DNA of 62,440 nt from an uncultured Bacteroidia bacterium. Lineage in GTDB: Bacteria > Bacteroidota > Bacteroidia > Bacteroidales > F082. The translations under genes and the position numbers were made by a program. Position 1 is the stretch's first letter, and every line of letters begins with the position of its first letter. Where the stretch lies: positions 1 to 62,440 of the forward strand of contig CACZZO010000018.1 in the NCBI GenBank assembly GCA_902785755.1, written 5' to 3'. Shown here in pieces: positions 9,291 through 17,444 of the stretch. A model generated the notes under the pieces. That model was not told the origin of the DNA and ran no database searches. It worked only from the letters and a program-made list of their open reading frames with translations.

Positions 9291-12200
9291 ATGAAAAGAT
9301 TTTTGGTTTTCGTTTTGGCTTGCGTCTTGGGTATTTCCGCCTTTGGGCAGGCACAAATCAGTTTGCGTTCGACCGACAAGGCCGAATGTGTGAAAAGCGA
9401 TTATCGCAGTCTGCAGGCTTCGTTTTCTTTTTCGGGGCTTGAGACAAGCGAAATGAACAGTGAGCGTGGTGTTTTCTCTACACTCACCATGCCCAACACC
9501 GTCGTCGGCGGCAACGAGGGAGACCCTCAGATTCCCGTCGTGAGCCAACTTATCGCCGTTCCTTTCGGCGCATCCCCAACTATCCGTGTGATTCGGTTTT
9601 CGACCCAAGATTACGACCTTGACGAATATGGAATACATACGCTGATGCCGCGTCAGCCCGACCTCCGCAAGGACCAACAGCCTGATGATGTGCCTTTCGC
9701 CTATAACGAGGCTGCCTATCAAACGCGCGGCCTTCGCTCGGAGCCTTTGGCAAGGGTGAGCGTTGATGGTATCATGCGTGGCGTTCAAGTTGGCAGAATG
9801 AGCATTGAGCCTGTCAGCTACGACCCGGTTAATCGCAAAATCCGCGTTTTTAACGATATAGAAGTGGAAGTCAGCTTTGAGGGTGCTGATGTCGCAGCCA
9901 CCGAAGAAATGTTGGTGAAGACCTACAGCCCCTATTTCGATGTCCTTTACAAGCAGTTGTTCAATGGTCGTGCCGTAAGGGATGTGTACGATGATCATCC
10001 CGACCTTTGGTATGCCCCAGTGAAGATGTTGGTCATTGCCAATCGCATGTTCGAGAGCAGCATCCAAAACTGGGTGGCTTGGAAGACCACAAAGGGCATT
10101 TATGTTGACGTGAACTATACCGACGTTATCGGAACGGACGCAGATGAAATCAAGGCTTTTATCCAAAACAAGTATGCTCAAGACGCGCCTACCTTCCTAA
10201 TGATCATGGGCGACAAAGACCAAGTGGCTCCTAGCGTGGCTTCCGCCAGCGAGACGGGATGCGTTTCCGACCTTTACTATTCGAGTGCCGATGGCGACCA
10301 GTTTGTGGACATGTACCATAGCCGCCTTTCCGCAACCACTCCCGAACAGATGACGGCCATGCTCAATAAGGCCTTGGAGTATGAACAATACAACATGCCC
10401 GACCCGAGCTATCTGAACAATGCTTTGCTCATTGCAGGTGAAGACAGCGGCTGGGGTGTCACTGTGGGCCGTCCCACCATTTGGTATGCCTCCAACTATT
10501 ATTACAATACGGAACACGGCTTCAGCAATGTCTATGAGTTCAGTCACGGCATCTATACCAATTGCTATACTTACCTGAACAGTGGCGTGGGTTTTGCCAA
10601 CTATACGGCTCACGGCAGCCAAACCAGTTGGGCTGGTCCGCAATTCACCGTCAACGATGTCAACAATTTGACCAACACGCACAAGTATTTCCTCGCTATA
10701 GGCAATTGCTGCCAGTCAGGTGACTGGGGCTACGGTACTTGTTTCGGTGAGGCTATGGTGCGAGCCGAAAACAAAGGCGCTTACGCCTATATCGGATCTT
10801 GCCCTAACACATATTGGTTGAACGACTACTACTTTGGTGTCGGTCCTACCAATCGTGCCGATGGCACCATGCCTTCGATGTCGGAAACCGGAACGGGCTG
10901 CTACGACGCCATCTGGATGGATGATGTATACAACACGGTCAATTCCATTCTTTACATCGGCAATCTCGCCGGCAATGCCGCACAAGCCCTTGGCTACTCC
11001 ATACATAAAAGCACACTGTATTATTGGCAGGCCTACCATGTGTTGGGCGACGGTTCCATCATGCCTTACCGTGTGCAACCTACTGCCAATGTAGTCAGCC
11101 ACATGAGTATTCTGCCCATTGGCATGTCTACTTATGAAGTGAGTGCCGTTCCGGGTTCATACGTGGCCATCAGCAAGGATGGTGTGATTCATGGCACCGC
11201 TTTGGTGGATGATTCGGGTACTGTGCAAGTTCCGATTACTCCTGTCACCTCAAACGGCGATGTCACCATTTGCGTGACCGCGCCCCAACGTATTCCATAC
11301 GTCGCCACGGTTCCTGCCGCAGCCCTCAATGGCGCATACATTTCTGTGGACAGCTTCACGCCCAATGCGGCTCATGTAGGCGACGATACCAACCTGAGCA
11401 TCACCTTCAAGAACGTGGGTACGGCCGCCACCACTGGCAACACAACAATCACCTTGACTTCGGAGGATCCCAATGTTACGGTTACTCAAAACACGGGTTC
11501 TTTTGGTATTTTAGCTTCTGGTTCTAGCACCACCGTGAGCGGATTCCAATTCAACATTGCTTCCGGCGTGCCTGATGCAACGAATGTAACCCTTCATTAT
11601 TCCGCTGCCGACGGTGACGACATTTGGGAAGGCAATATCGTTGTCACTGCCGAGGATGCCGTGTTGGAATTCAAGAAGATGATTTGGGAAGGCAGTTTCG
11701 TCCCCGGTGAGACGATTGCAGTGACTGCAAGGTTCAAGAACACGGGTCATTACCAAGCCACCAATGCTGTGGCCACGATGACTGCACCCGGCAGTTATGT
11801 CACCATATCCAACCCGACGATTAATGTGGGGACACTGGCTGTCGACCAAGAAGTTTCTTGCCAGTTCAATGTCACTGTTTCGCCTTCTTGCCCTGAAAAC
11901 GCACAAATCCCCGTCAGTTTCACTTTGACTGCTGATGGCGGTTTGACGGCCCAAGGTAGCGAGGTTTTGAAAAACTCTTGCAATGTGTTTTTCGAGCTTA
12001 GTGATTCATACGGCGATGGCTGGAATGGAAACAAACTGATTGTCTCTTTCGACGACGGCAGTCCTTCACAAACATTGACCATCCAAACGGGTGGATCGGC
12101 CAACTACACCCTTGAAATCAGCAACGGCGTTCATGTCACGCTGACATGGACATCGGGCAGCTATGCTTCCGAATGTTCCTTCAAGGTGAGCTACGAAGGC

Positions 12201-13037
12201 GACCTGCTGATTTACCAGTCGAGCGGCACGCCATCGGCGGGGGTCTTGCATGAGTTTGACTGCAACTGCGCTGCACCTTACCAAATGTTTATAGTTACTG
12301 TCTCATCTTCCAATACCGAACAAGGCACTGTCAGTGGTGGTGGCGAATTCAGCTATGGCCAGATTTGCGAAATCATGGCTACACCTGAAGAAGGTTATCT
12401 CTTTTCGAATTGGACCCAAAATGGCCAAGTGGTTTCCACATCAGCTTCCTACTCCTTCACGGTCGTCAATGATGTGGATCTTGTGGCCAACTTTGTCGAA
12501 GGCTTCTTGGTTGGTGACGGAGGCGATGCGATAAACGTATACTTGCCGAGCTACAGTTTGTACAACTACACGCTGTCGCAACAAATCTATACTGCCGAAG
12601 AACTTGGTTCGCCAGGCATGATTAAGAGCATTGCTTTCTACAACGGAGGCACCGAGATGACTCGTATCTACGATCTTTATATGAAGCCGACGGAAAAGAG
12701 CAGCTTCTCAGGCAGCTTAGACTGGGAGGTTGTGACTTTGAGCGATAAAGTGTTCAGCGGGGAGGTGACCTTAGTACCGGGCGAATGGACATTCTTCACT
12801 TTCGACACCCCGTTTGCTTTTGACGGCGAATCCAACGTCGTGCTTGTCGTTGACGACAATACTGGCAGTTGGATTAGTGGCATGTCTTGCCGCGTGTTTG
12901 ATGCACCGAGTCAGGCCATACGCATTTACAGTGATGGCATAAATTATGACCCGTTTGCACCTACGAGCTACAGCGGAACTGTTATGGATGTGAAAACCAG
13001 ATTTACCTCACGAAGGAATCCTTCAGCGGCTGCATGA
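9291..13037 (+). CDS. C25 (gingipain-like) cysteine peptidase, main part; frame broken at 12993-12996
   Basis: The signal peptide is MKRFLVFVLACVLGISAFGQ. Residues about 30-230 resemble the C25 propeptide. The catalytic domain (about 240-600) has His in NYTAHGSQTSW (near 440) and Cys in IGNCCQSGDWG (near 473). CARDB/Ig-like segments, a C-type domain and an InlB-like repeat (GTVSGGGEFSYGQ) follow, and then one copy of the ~178-residue repeat also found in the M6 peptidase. Near the end of that repeat the frame is lost (VKT RFTSRR instead of VKNQI), giving the out-of-family tail NPSAAA and a stop at 13035. The protein is otherwise complete at its N-terminus and active-site residues. It was probably one gene with the next entry, about 1,720 residues in total. 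Confidence 0.85.
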   Translation: MKRFLVFVLACVLGISAFGQAQISLRSTDKAECVKSDYRSLQASFSFSGLETSEMNSERGVFSTLTMPNTVVGGNEGDPQIPVVSQLIAVPFGASPTIRVIRFSTQDYDLDEYGIHTLMPRQPDLRKDQQPDDVPFAYNEAAYQTRGLRSEPLARVSVDGIMRGVQVGRMSIEPVSYDPVNRKIRVFNDIEVEVSFEGADVAATEEMLVKTYSPYFDVLYKQLFNGRAVRDVYDDHPDLWYAPVKMLVIANRMFESSIQNWVAWKTTKGIYVDVNYTDVIGTDADEIKAFIQNKYAQDAPTFLMIMGDKDQVAPSVASASETGCVSDLYYSSADGDQFVDMYHSRLSATTPEQMTAMLNKALEYEQYNMPDPSYLNNALLIAGEDSGWGVTVGRPTIWYASNYYYNTEHGFSNVYEFSHGIYTNCYTYLNSGVGFANYTAHGSQTSWAGPQFTVNDVNNLTNTHKYFLAIGNCCQSGDWGYGTCFGEAMVRAENKGAYAYIGSCPNTYWLNDYYFGVGPTNRADGTMPSMSETGTGCYDAIWMDDVYNTVNSILYIGNLAGNAAQALGYSIHKSTLYYWQAYHVLGDGSIMPYRVQPTANVVSHMSILPIGMSTYEVSAVPGSYVAISKDGVIHGTALVDDSGTVQVPITPVTSNGDVTICVTAPQRIPYVATVPAAALNGAYISVDSFTPNAAHVGDDTNLSITFKNVGTAATTGNTTITLTSEDPNVTVTQNTGSFGILASGSSTTVSGFQFNIASGVPDATNVTLHYSAADGDDIWEGNIVVTAEDAVLEFKKMIWEGSFVPGETIAVTARFKNTGHYQATNAVATMTAPGSYVTISNPTINVGTLAVDQEVSCQFNVTVSPSCPENAQIPVSFTLTADGGLTAQGSEVLKNSCNVFFELSDSYGDGWNGNKLIVSFDDGSPSQTLTIQTGGSANYTLEISNGVHVTLTWTSGSYASECSFKVSYEGDLLIYQSSGTPSAGVLHEFDCNCAAPYQMFIVTVSSSNTEQGTVSGGGEFSYGQICEIMATPEEGYLFSNWTQNGQVVSTSASYSFTVVNDVDLVANFVEGFLVGDGGDAINVYLPSYSLYNYTLSQQIYTAEELGSPGMIKSIAFYNGGTEMTRIYDLYMKPTEKSSFSGSLDWEVVTLSDKVFSGEVTLVPGEWTFFTFDTPFAFDGESNVVLVVDDNTGSWISGMSCRVFDAPSQAIRIYSDGINYDPFAPTSYSGTVMDVKTRFTSRRNPSAAA
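12993..12996 (+). other. Single-base deletion (A5 to A4) causing a frameshift
   Basis: The sequence reads GATGTGAAAACCAG. The equivalent place in repeats 2, 3 and 4 of the M6 gene reads GTGAAAAACC or GTGAAGAACC. Restoring one A gives VKNQIYLTKESFSGCMTPS and joins the two frames without a stop. It may be a sequencing error in a homopolymer, a real inactivating mutation, or a phase-variable tract. Confidence 0.8.
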
Positions 13038-14464
13038 CCCCCTCGCGCCTCACAGCCACTGAAATAGGCCCAGACTTTGTCAGGTTGAGCTGGAACGAAA
13101 ACGGTGATTCCGAGCAATGGTTTGTGGTTTATGGTGGCAATTTCGTGCTTGCCGACAGCAACGAAGATTTCCTGTTGGAAGGACTTGAACCTGAAACGCA
13201 ATATACGATTATGGTGCGTCCCGCTTGCAACGAGAACCTGTTTAGCGCTCCCATCGTCATCACTACCCTTGAAGCCTGCCCCGCACCACAAAACTTGGAA
13301 GTGGGCAACATCACGCATAGCACCGCAACTTTGTCTTGGACAGGCTACAGCGACAGTTATCGTGTGCAAATAGGTAGTTCCCCCATCGTTTTCGAAGACG
13401 ACTTCGACAATGGTTTTTCCACTGATTGGAACAACAATTCCGAGCTTTCTTGGACAATCGTTGACGGCCATTTCCAAAGCGGCAATGCAGGCGTGAACAA
13501 TTCATCGTCCGAAATCTCAATCGTATTGAACTTCCCTGTTGACGGTACAATCGAATTTGATGCTGAATGTAGGGGAGAGGGTGTGACAACCTATTGGGAC
13601 CACTGCGATTTCTATATCGACGGCACGAGAGAACTCTATTATGGTTCCAATGTTTCTGGCTGGAACCATTACGTCTTCGAGGTTTCTGCTGGCGAGCACA
13701 CCTTCACATGGTCCTACACGAAGGACGGCTCTGTGAATCCTTCTGGCGACTATTTCGCCATCGACAATGTTATGATGATTGCAGGTGAAAGCAACTGGAA
13801 CGATCCCATCACCGTTGATGCTGCCCCGTACACCATCACAGGCTTGAATCCCACCTCCAACTATTGTGTGAGGGTTCAGGGCGTTTGCGGCGACACCGAA
13901 ACTGAATGGAGCGAGGCTGTCACGTTTAGTACCACCGAAGTCACGATCCAATCACAAACTATAGCCTTGTCCTCAGGCTGGAATTGGTGTTCATTTAATG
14001 TTGACATTACTTTGGATGACCTGAAATCGGCTTTGTTGGAGGCTCTGCCTGGCACGACCATCTCCATCAAGTCGCAGACGCAGAACACCAGCTACAACCC
14101 CAATAACAACCGTTGGGTTGGCTCGTTGGCGTGGGATGTGGCCAAGATGTACATGATTAAGGTCGTTGCACCTTGTGAGATTACGTTTGAGGGTCTGCCT
14201 ATCAATCCTTCAGAGCATCCCGTTTCTATCCTCAATGGCGCCAATTGGATTGGGTTCCCGCTCAATTCGAGCATGACCCTTTCAAATGCCTTTGCGGGCT
14301 TTGCTATCAATGGCGACAAGATAAAGTCGCAGACCAACAACGCCTTGTATAACGGTATCAGGTGGCAAGGCCAATTGAATGCGCTTGAGCCGGGTAAAGG
14401 ATATATCTATATTTCGAACTCATCGGAAGGAAGGGTTTTCACTTTCCCGACGAGTGCGAAATAG
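13034..14464 (+). CDS. C25 peptidase, C-terminal part after the frameshift
   Basis: This frame starts at an ATG overlapping the stop of the previous one, but its coding continues upstream to the frameshift near 12997, and it has no signal peptide of its own. It holds an Fn3 domain (residues about 1-80, RLSWNENGDS), a start of a second Fn3 interrupted by a MAM/jelly-roll-like segment (about 115-255, with DDFDNGFSTDW and YWDHCDFYIDG), the rest of the Fn3, and the shared C-terminal domain (about 308-476). An independent cytoplasmic protein of this composition is unlikely. It is best read as the missing end of the C25 peptidase. Confidence 0.8.
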   Translation: MTPSRLTATEIGPDFVRLSWNENGDSEQWFVVYGGNFVLADSNEDFLLEGLEPETQYTIMVRPACNENLFSAPIVITTLEACPAPQNLEVGNITHSTATLSWTGYSDSYRVQIGSSPIVFEDDFDNGFSTDWNNNSELSWTIVDGHFQSGNAGVNNSSSEISIVLNFPVDGTIEFDAECRGEGVTTYWDHCDFYIDGTRELYYGSNVSGWNHYVFEVSAGEHTFTWSYTKDGSVNPSGDYFAIDNVMMIAGESNWNDPITVDAAPYTITGLNPTSNYCVRVQGVCGDTETEWSEAVTFSTTEVTIQSQTIALSSGWNWCSFNVDITLDDLKSALLEALPGTTISIKSQTQNTSYNPNNNRWVGSLAWDVAKMYMIKVVAPCEITFEGLPINPSEHPVSILNGANWIGFPLNSSMTLSNAFAGFAINGDKIKSQTNNALYNGIRWQGQLNALEPGKGYIYISNSSEGRVFTFPTSAK

Positions 14465-14491
14465 GTCAAAACGACCTTTTATGAAATGGAA

Positions 14492-14526
14492 AACGACCGC
14501 CCCGAAAAGAGCGGTCGTTTTTTTGT
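14492..14526. terminator. Strong, possibly bidirectional terminator between convergent genes
   Basis: Perfect 9-bp stem AACGACCGC / GCGGTCGTT (14492-14500, 14511-14519), with a T-run on the plus strand and TTTTCC on the minus strand. Confidence 0.8.
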
Positions 14527-14538
14527 ATAAGAAAGGAA

Positions 14539-15918
14539 CTACTTCTTCTTCACATAGTCATTCATCTTGGCCTTGCCCCAAATCACTTCCATGATTTTGA
14601 GGGATTCGTGGACGTCCATGTTGCCTCGGGCTTCGAGGTTGCGCTGGATGAAGACGCAGTCGGTGAGTTCGGCGTTGTCGCAAACGATGTCGCGGGCAAG
14701 GGCGTCGCAGGTGGGCGCACCGCAAATGCCGCAGTCGGTTTGGGGCAGGCGGGCGCGGTATTCGTCGATTTTCTTCATCTTCTCCAAGGCGACGGCGATG
14801 TTGTCGTCCAAGACGAGCATACTACGCGGATGGATTTCGTCCACCTTCATGTGGCGCATCAGGTAGTTGCGTTCTTCCTCCAATTCGTGGTCTTTGGTCT
14901 GTTCGCCCTTGCGCTCGCGGTCGGCGATTTTGCGGGCACGACCGAACACCCGCTCACAGATGAGGAAACGGTTGTCGCAGGTAAGGATGCCGCCCGGACA
15001 ACTTTGGTCGCAGGCTCGCAATTCGAGGAAGTCAACATCTTCAATCTCCTCGTTTTCAACCTTTTCCAAAAACTCAATGACATTATGGATTTCGTCGATG
15101 GAGTAGGAGTGTTTGGCATCGGAGAGACGGCGCTCGCCGTTGGTCAATGAGGTCAACACACCGTCGGCGGAGAGTTGCGAAACGGGCAGTTTCTGCTCCT
15201 TGTAGCCGTGGCCTTGTTTCTTGATTTCGTGATAGACGCGGTTGTAGAGCAAGTCCATATTAATCACCCCGTCAACCAGCGACTTTTCCTCGCCCACGGG
15301 ATTTTTCACGGCAGCAATCTTGGCCGCGCAAGGCGTGATGTAGAAAATGCCGATTTGGTCGTCCTTCAAGTCCATTTCCTCCTTGATTTTGCGGCGGATA
15401 TACATGGCCGTAATGTCAATGGGAGCCCGCAGCGGGATGAGGTTCTCAGTGAGGCCGGGGAATTTCACCTGAATCAGGCGCACGATGGCGGGACAGAAGG
15501 TCGAAATCAGCGGTTTGATGTCGGGATTTTCGGCGGCGTATTTCTTTTTGGCCGCCGTGTAAACAGGTATGGACGATTCCGCCTCGATGATGTGTGTAAA
15601 TCCCAACTCCTTGAGAATGCAGTAGATGCGCGACACGGTAATGTCGTTAGGGAATTGGCCCATGAAGACCGCAGGCACCAAAGCTACGCGGACGGGGAAG
15701 TTGAAGATGGCCTCGAAATCGTCTTGCTCGACAAAGATGGAGCGGGTGGGGCACACCTTGAAGCAATTGCCGCAGTCGACACAACGGTCGGGAATCAGAA
15801 CGGCCTTGCCGTCGCGCACGCGCAACGCCTCAGTGGGGCAAATCTTCATGCAGCGCGAACAGCCTATGCAGGTGTCCTCGTCGATTTTCAGGGCGTGGAA
15901 AAACGGGGTCTTGTCCAT
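14539..15918 (-). CDS. Divergent [FeFe]-hydrogenase-like sensor protein
   Basis: Two 4Fe-4S ferredoxin motifs lie at the N-terminus (CIGCSRCMKICP, residues 17-28; CVDCGNCFKVCP, 46-57). Next comes an [FeFe]-hydrogenase large-subunit domain whose H-cluster loops are altered: STFCPA (139-144) in place of TSCCP, ITPCAAK (194-200) and RACDQSCPGG (301-310). A further CxxC...C cluster domain (CGICGAPTC, about 396-421) ends the protein. Four cluster-ligand cysteines of the H domain remain, but the proton-relay cysteine of TSCCP is replaced (F-C). This points to the sensory type (groups C/D) rather than a fast catalyst. It is the last gene of a minus-strand run of signalling genes starting at 18702. 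A role as H2 or ferredoxin-redox sensor is inference. Confidence 0.8.
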   Translation of the reverse strand: MDKTPFFHALKIDEDTCIGCSRCMKICPTEALRVRDGKAVLIPDRCVDCGNCFKVCPTRSIFVEQDDFEAIFNFPVRVALVPAVFMGQFPNDITVSRIYCILKELGFTHIIEAESSIPVYTAAKKKYAAENPDIKPLISTFCPAIVRLIQVKFPGLTENLIPLRAPIDITAMYIRRKIKEEMDLKDDQIGIFYITPCAAKIAAVKNPVGEEKSLVDGVINMDLLYNRVYHEIKKQGHGYKEQKLPVSQLSADGVLTSLTNGERRLSDAKHSYSIDEIHNVIEFLEKVENEEIEDVDFLELRACDQSCPGGILTCDNRFLICERVFGRARKIADRERKGEQTKDHELEEERNYLMRHMKVDEIHPRSMLVLDDNIAVALEKMKKIDEYRARLPQTDCGICGAPTCDALARDIVCDNAELTDCVFIQRNLEARGNMDVHESLKIMEVIWGKAKMNDYVKKK

Positions 15919-15984
15919 ATCGTTGAATTGTTGTTTGTTGAATCGTTGAATTGTTTATGCGATACACTTCGTGTAGAAATTATT

Positions 15985-15992
15985 CAAAAATA
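15985..15992 (-). promoter_or_regulatory. Possible -7 promoter box for the hydrogenase-like gene
   Basis: TATTTTTG on the minus strand, 67 bases before the ATG. The nearest TTTG lies 17 bases upstream, shorter than ideal. The 171-base gap (15919-16089) also holds GTTGAAT repeats and a small hairpin (TTTGCTTCGCAAA), otherwise nothing recognisable. Confidence 0.4.
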
Positions 15993-16089
15993 TGTTTTTC
16001 AAAATCTTACAAAATCATTTGTGGTTGTAATTTGATTTTTGATTGATTTTAAAGCTGATTTTTGGCAGATTTCTTTGCGAAGCAAATCC

Positions 16090-16503
16090 CTACATGAAAT
16101 TAACCTCCATCTCAACCGTCGTTCCCACGCCCACAGTGGATTGGACGTTGAGTTTGTCGACGTTCTTTTGGATGTTGGGAAGGCCCATTCCCGCGCCAAA
16201 GCCCATGTTGCGGACCTCGGGCGAGGCGGTGGAGTTGCCTTCCTGCATGGCCCAGGCGATGTCGGGGATGCCCGGACCCTTGTCTTCCACCTTCAGGATA
16301 ATCTTGTCGGGTTCAATGTCGGCGTAAATCATGCCGCCGTAGGCATGGGCGATGGCGTTCACCTCTGCCTCGTAAAGGGCTACGACCACCCGTTTCACGA
16401 TTTGCGGACTGACGTTGAGTTGCTTCAAGGTCTTCTTGATGGCACTCGATGCGGCTCCGGCGTTCACAAAGTCCGCTTCATATACTTGGTATTCTAAGTG
16501 CAT
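16090..16503 (-). CDS. RsbW-like serine/threonine protein kinase (anti-sigma type HATPase)
   Basis: 137 residues, the usual length of RsbW/SpoIIAB proteins. The N-box EAEVNAIAHAYGG (about 45-57), G1 box DKGPGIPD (about 74-81) and G2 box GFGAGMGLPNI (about 101-111) are intact, so ATP binding is expected. Such kinases phosphorylate a STAS-domain antagonist or bind a sigma factor. Neither partner is visible in the window, while a SpoIIE-type phosphatase that could oppose it is encoded at 42493-43653. It lies between a DRTGG gene (22 bases upstream) and the divergent hydrogenase gene. Confidence 0.85.
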   Translation of the reverse strand: MHLEYQVYEADFVNAGAASSAIKKTLKQLNVSPQIVKRVVVALYEAEVNAIAHAYGGMIYADIEPDKIILKVEDKGPGIPDIAWAMQEGNSTASPEVRNMGFGAGMGLPNIQKNVDKLNVQSTVGVGTTVEMEVNFM

Positions 16504-16525
16504 GGCGTTGTGTTTTGGTTTGACA

Positions 16526-16870
16526 TCAGAAAATGGGCAACAGCCCCGCTTTGAAGAGCAGCCCGCAGGCCTTGAACATGGAGAAGTCGCTTTCCATGAC
16601 CACCATGCCTTCGTCCTCGGCTTCCTCGATCATCTCTTCGGTGGCTTTTTTCCGCCTCACGAGGACGATGATGTCAAGGTTGCCCATCTCGCAGGTGCGG
16701 ATGGTTTGCATATTGCATAATCCCGTCAGGATCACGGGGTTGTAGTCGCCGAGGGTGAGCACGTCGCTCATCAGGTCGGAGGCGAAGGCGGTTTCGTGTT
16801 CTTCGTCCAAACGGTCTTCGCCGCAACGCACCTTGGCGTTCAAAAGTTCAGATATTTCTCTGAGTTTCAT
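16526..16870 (-). CDS. DRTGG-domain protein (first of two)
   Basis: 114 residues, a single small alpha/beta domain of the DRTGG type (MKLREISELLNAKV at the start, then a SDLMSDVL element). In other bacteria the domain accompanies CBS domains, phosphotransacetylases and hydrogenase-linked signalling genes, and may bind a nucleotide or small ligand. Its function is not established. It is a paralogue of the 111-residue protein at 18367-18702 (shared SDLLSDV/SDLMSDV segment). Gap to the HATPase gene upstream is 25 bases. Confidence 0.75.
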   Translation of the reverse strand: MKLREISELLNAKVRCGEDRLDEEHETAFASDLMSDVLTLGDYNPVILTGLCNMQTIRTCEMGNLDIIVLVRRKKATEEMIEEAEDEGMVVMESDFSMFKACGLLFKAGLLPIF

Positions 16871-16895
16871 TTTATTATGTTGAATTGTTGGTTGT

Positions 16896-17444
16896 TTAAT
16901 CGTTATAATGTATCTCCTCCAAGTTCTCCTGAATCATCTCCTTCAGGTATTTCATGATGCTGACGTCGGTCATCGGCATGCCGTCGAGGGCTTCCTTGAT
17001 CTCGTCAGTGTCAAAGACGAACTCGCCGTCGTCGGTGATGTGCTTGTAGATGAAATGGATGTCTTCGTGGGCCGAAAACAGCATCACCAACGAGCCCGCC
17101 AAGTCGCCCATCGGGGGACGGTCGAGGTGGTCGTGCTGGAACCAGAAGTTCAAGACGGTGCCTTTCCCAACCTCGCTTTCGATGTTCATTCCTCCGCCAG
17201 CGTTCTCGGTGTTCATCTTGATTAAAGGCAACCCCAATCCGACCTTGCGTGTGGTGCGCGAAGTGGTCCAAGGGTCGGTCACCTTGGCCAAAAATTCAGG
17301 CGACATGCCTTTGCCGTTGTCCTTGATGGTGAAGGCGTATATGTTGTCTTTCAGGCTGTCTTTGATGGTCAGTTCGACGAGGGTGGAGTTGGCCGCCGTC
17401 GAGTTTTCCATCAGGTCATAAACGTGCATTGATAGTTCTTTCAT
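16896..17444 (-). CDS. Histidine-kinase-like ATPase without a phosphoacceptor domain
   Basis: 182 residues. The N-box is degenerate (MHVYDLMENSTAANST), the G1 box is DNGKGMS (about residues 41-47) and the G2 region reads GLGLPLIKMNTENAGG. The DHp/H-box region of a true histidine kinase is missing, so it is a stand-alone HATPase module. The C-terminal third (FDTDEIKEALDGMPM...) is helical and unrecognised. Its start codon overlaps the stop of the PHP gene (ATGA), so the two are translationally coupled. It could act as a kinase or ATP-dependent binding partner in the hydrogenase-linked signalling cluster. Confidence 0.75.
   Translation of the reverse strand: MKELSMHVYDLMENSTAANSTLVELTIKDSLKDNIYAFTIKDNGKGMSPEFLAKVTDPWTTSRTTRKVGLGLPLIKMNTENAGGGMNIESEVGKGTVLNFWFQHDHLDRPPMGDLAGSLVMLFSAHEDIHFIYKHITDDGEFVFDTDEIKEALDGMPMTDVSIMKYLKEMIQENLEEIHYND

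Noticed and set aside
12990..13000. Programmed -1 frameshift in the C25 gene
   Set aside because: The sequence TGTGAAAACC is not a canonical slippery heptamer, and no clear downstream stem was found. A simple one-base loss explains the data better.
13035..13037. Selenocysteine at the TGA ending the first C25 frame
   Set aside because: The residues before it are already out of frame with the family, so the stop is a consequence of the frameshift.
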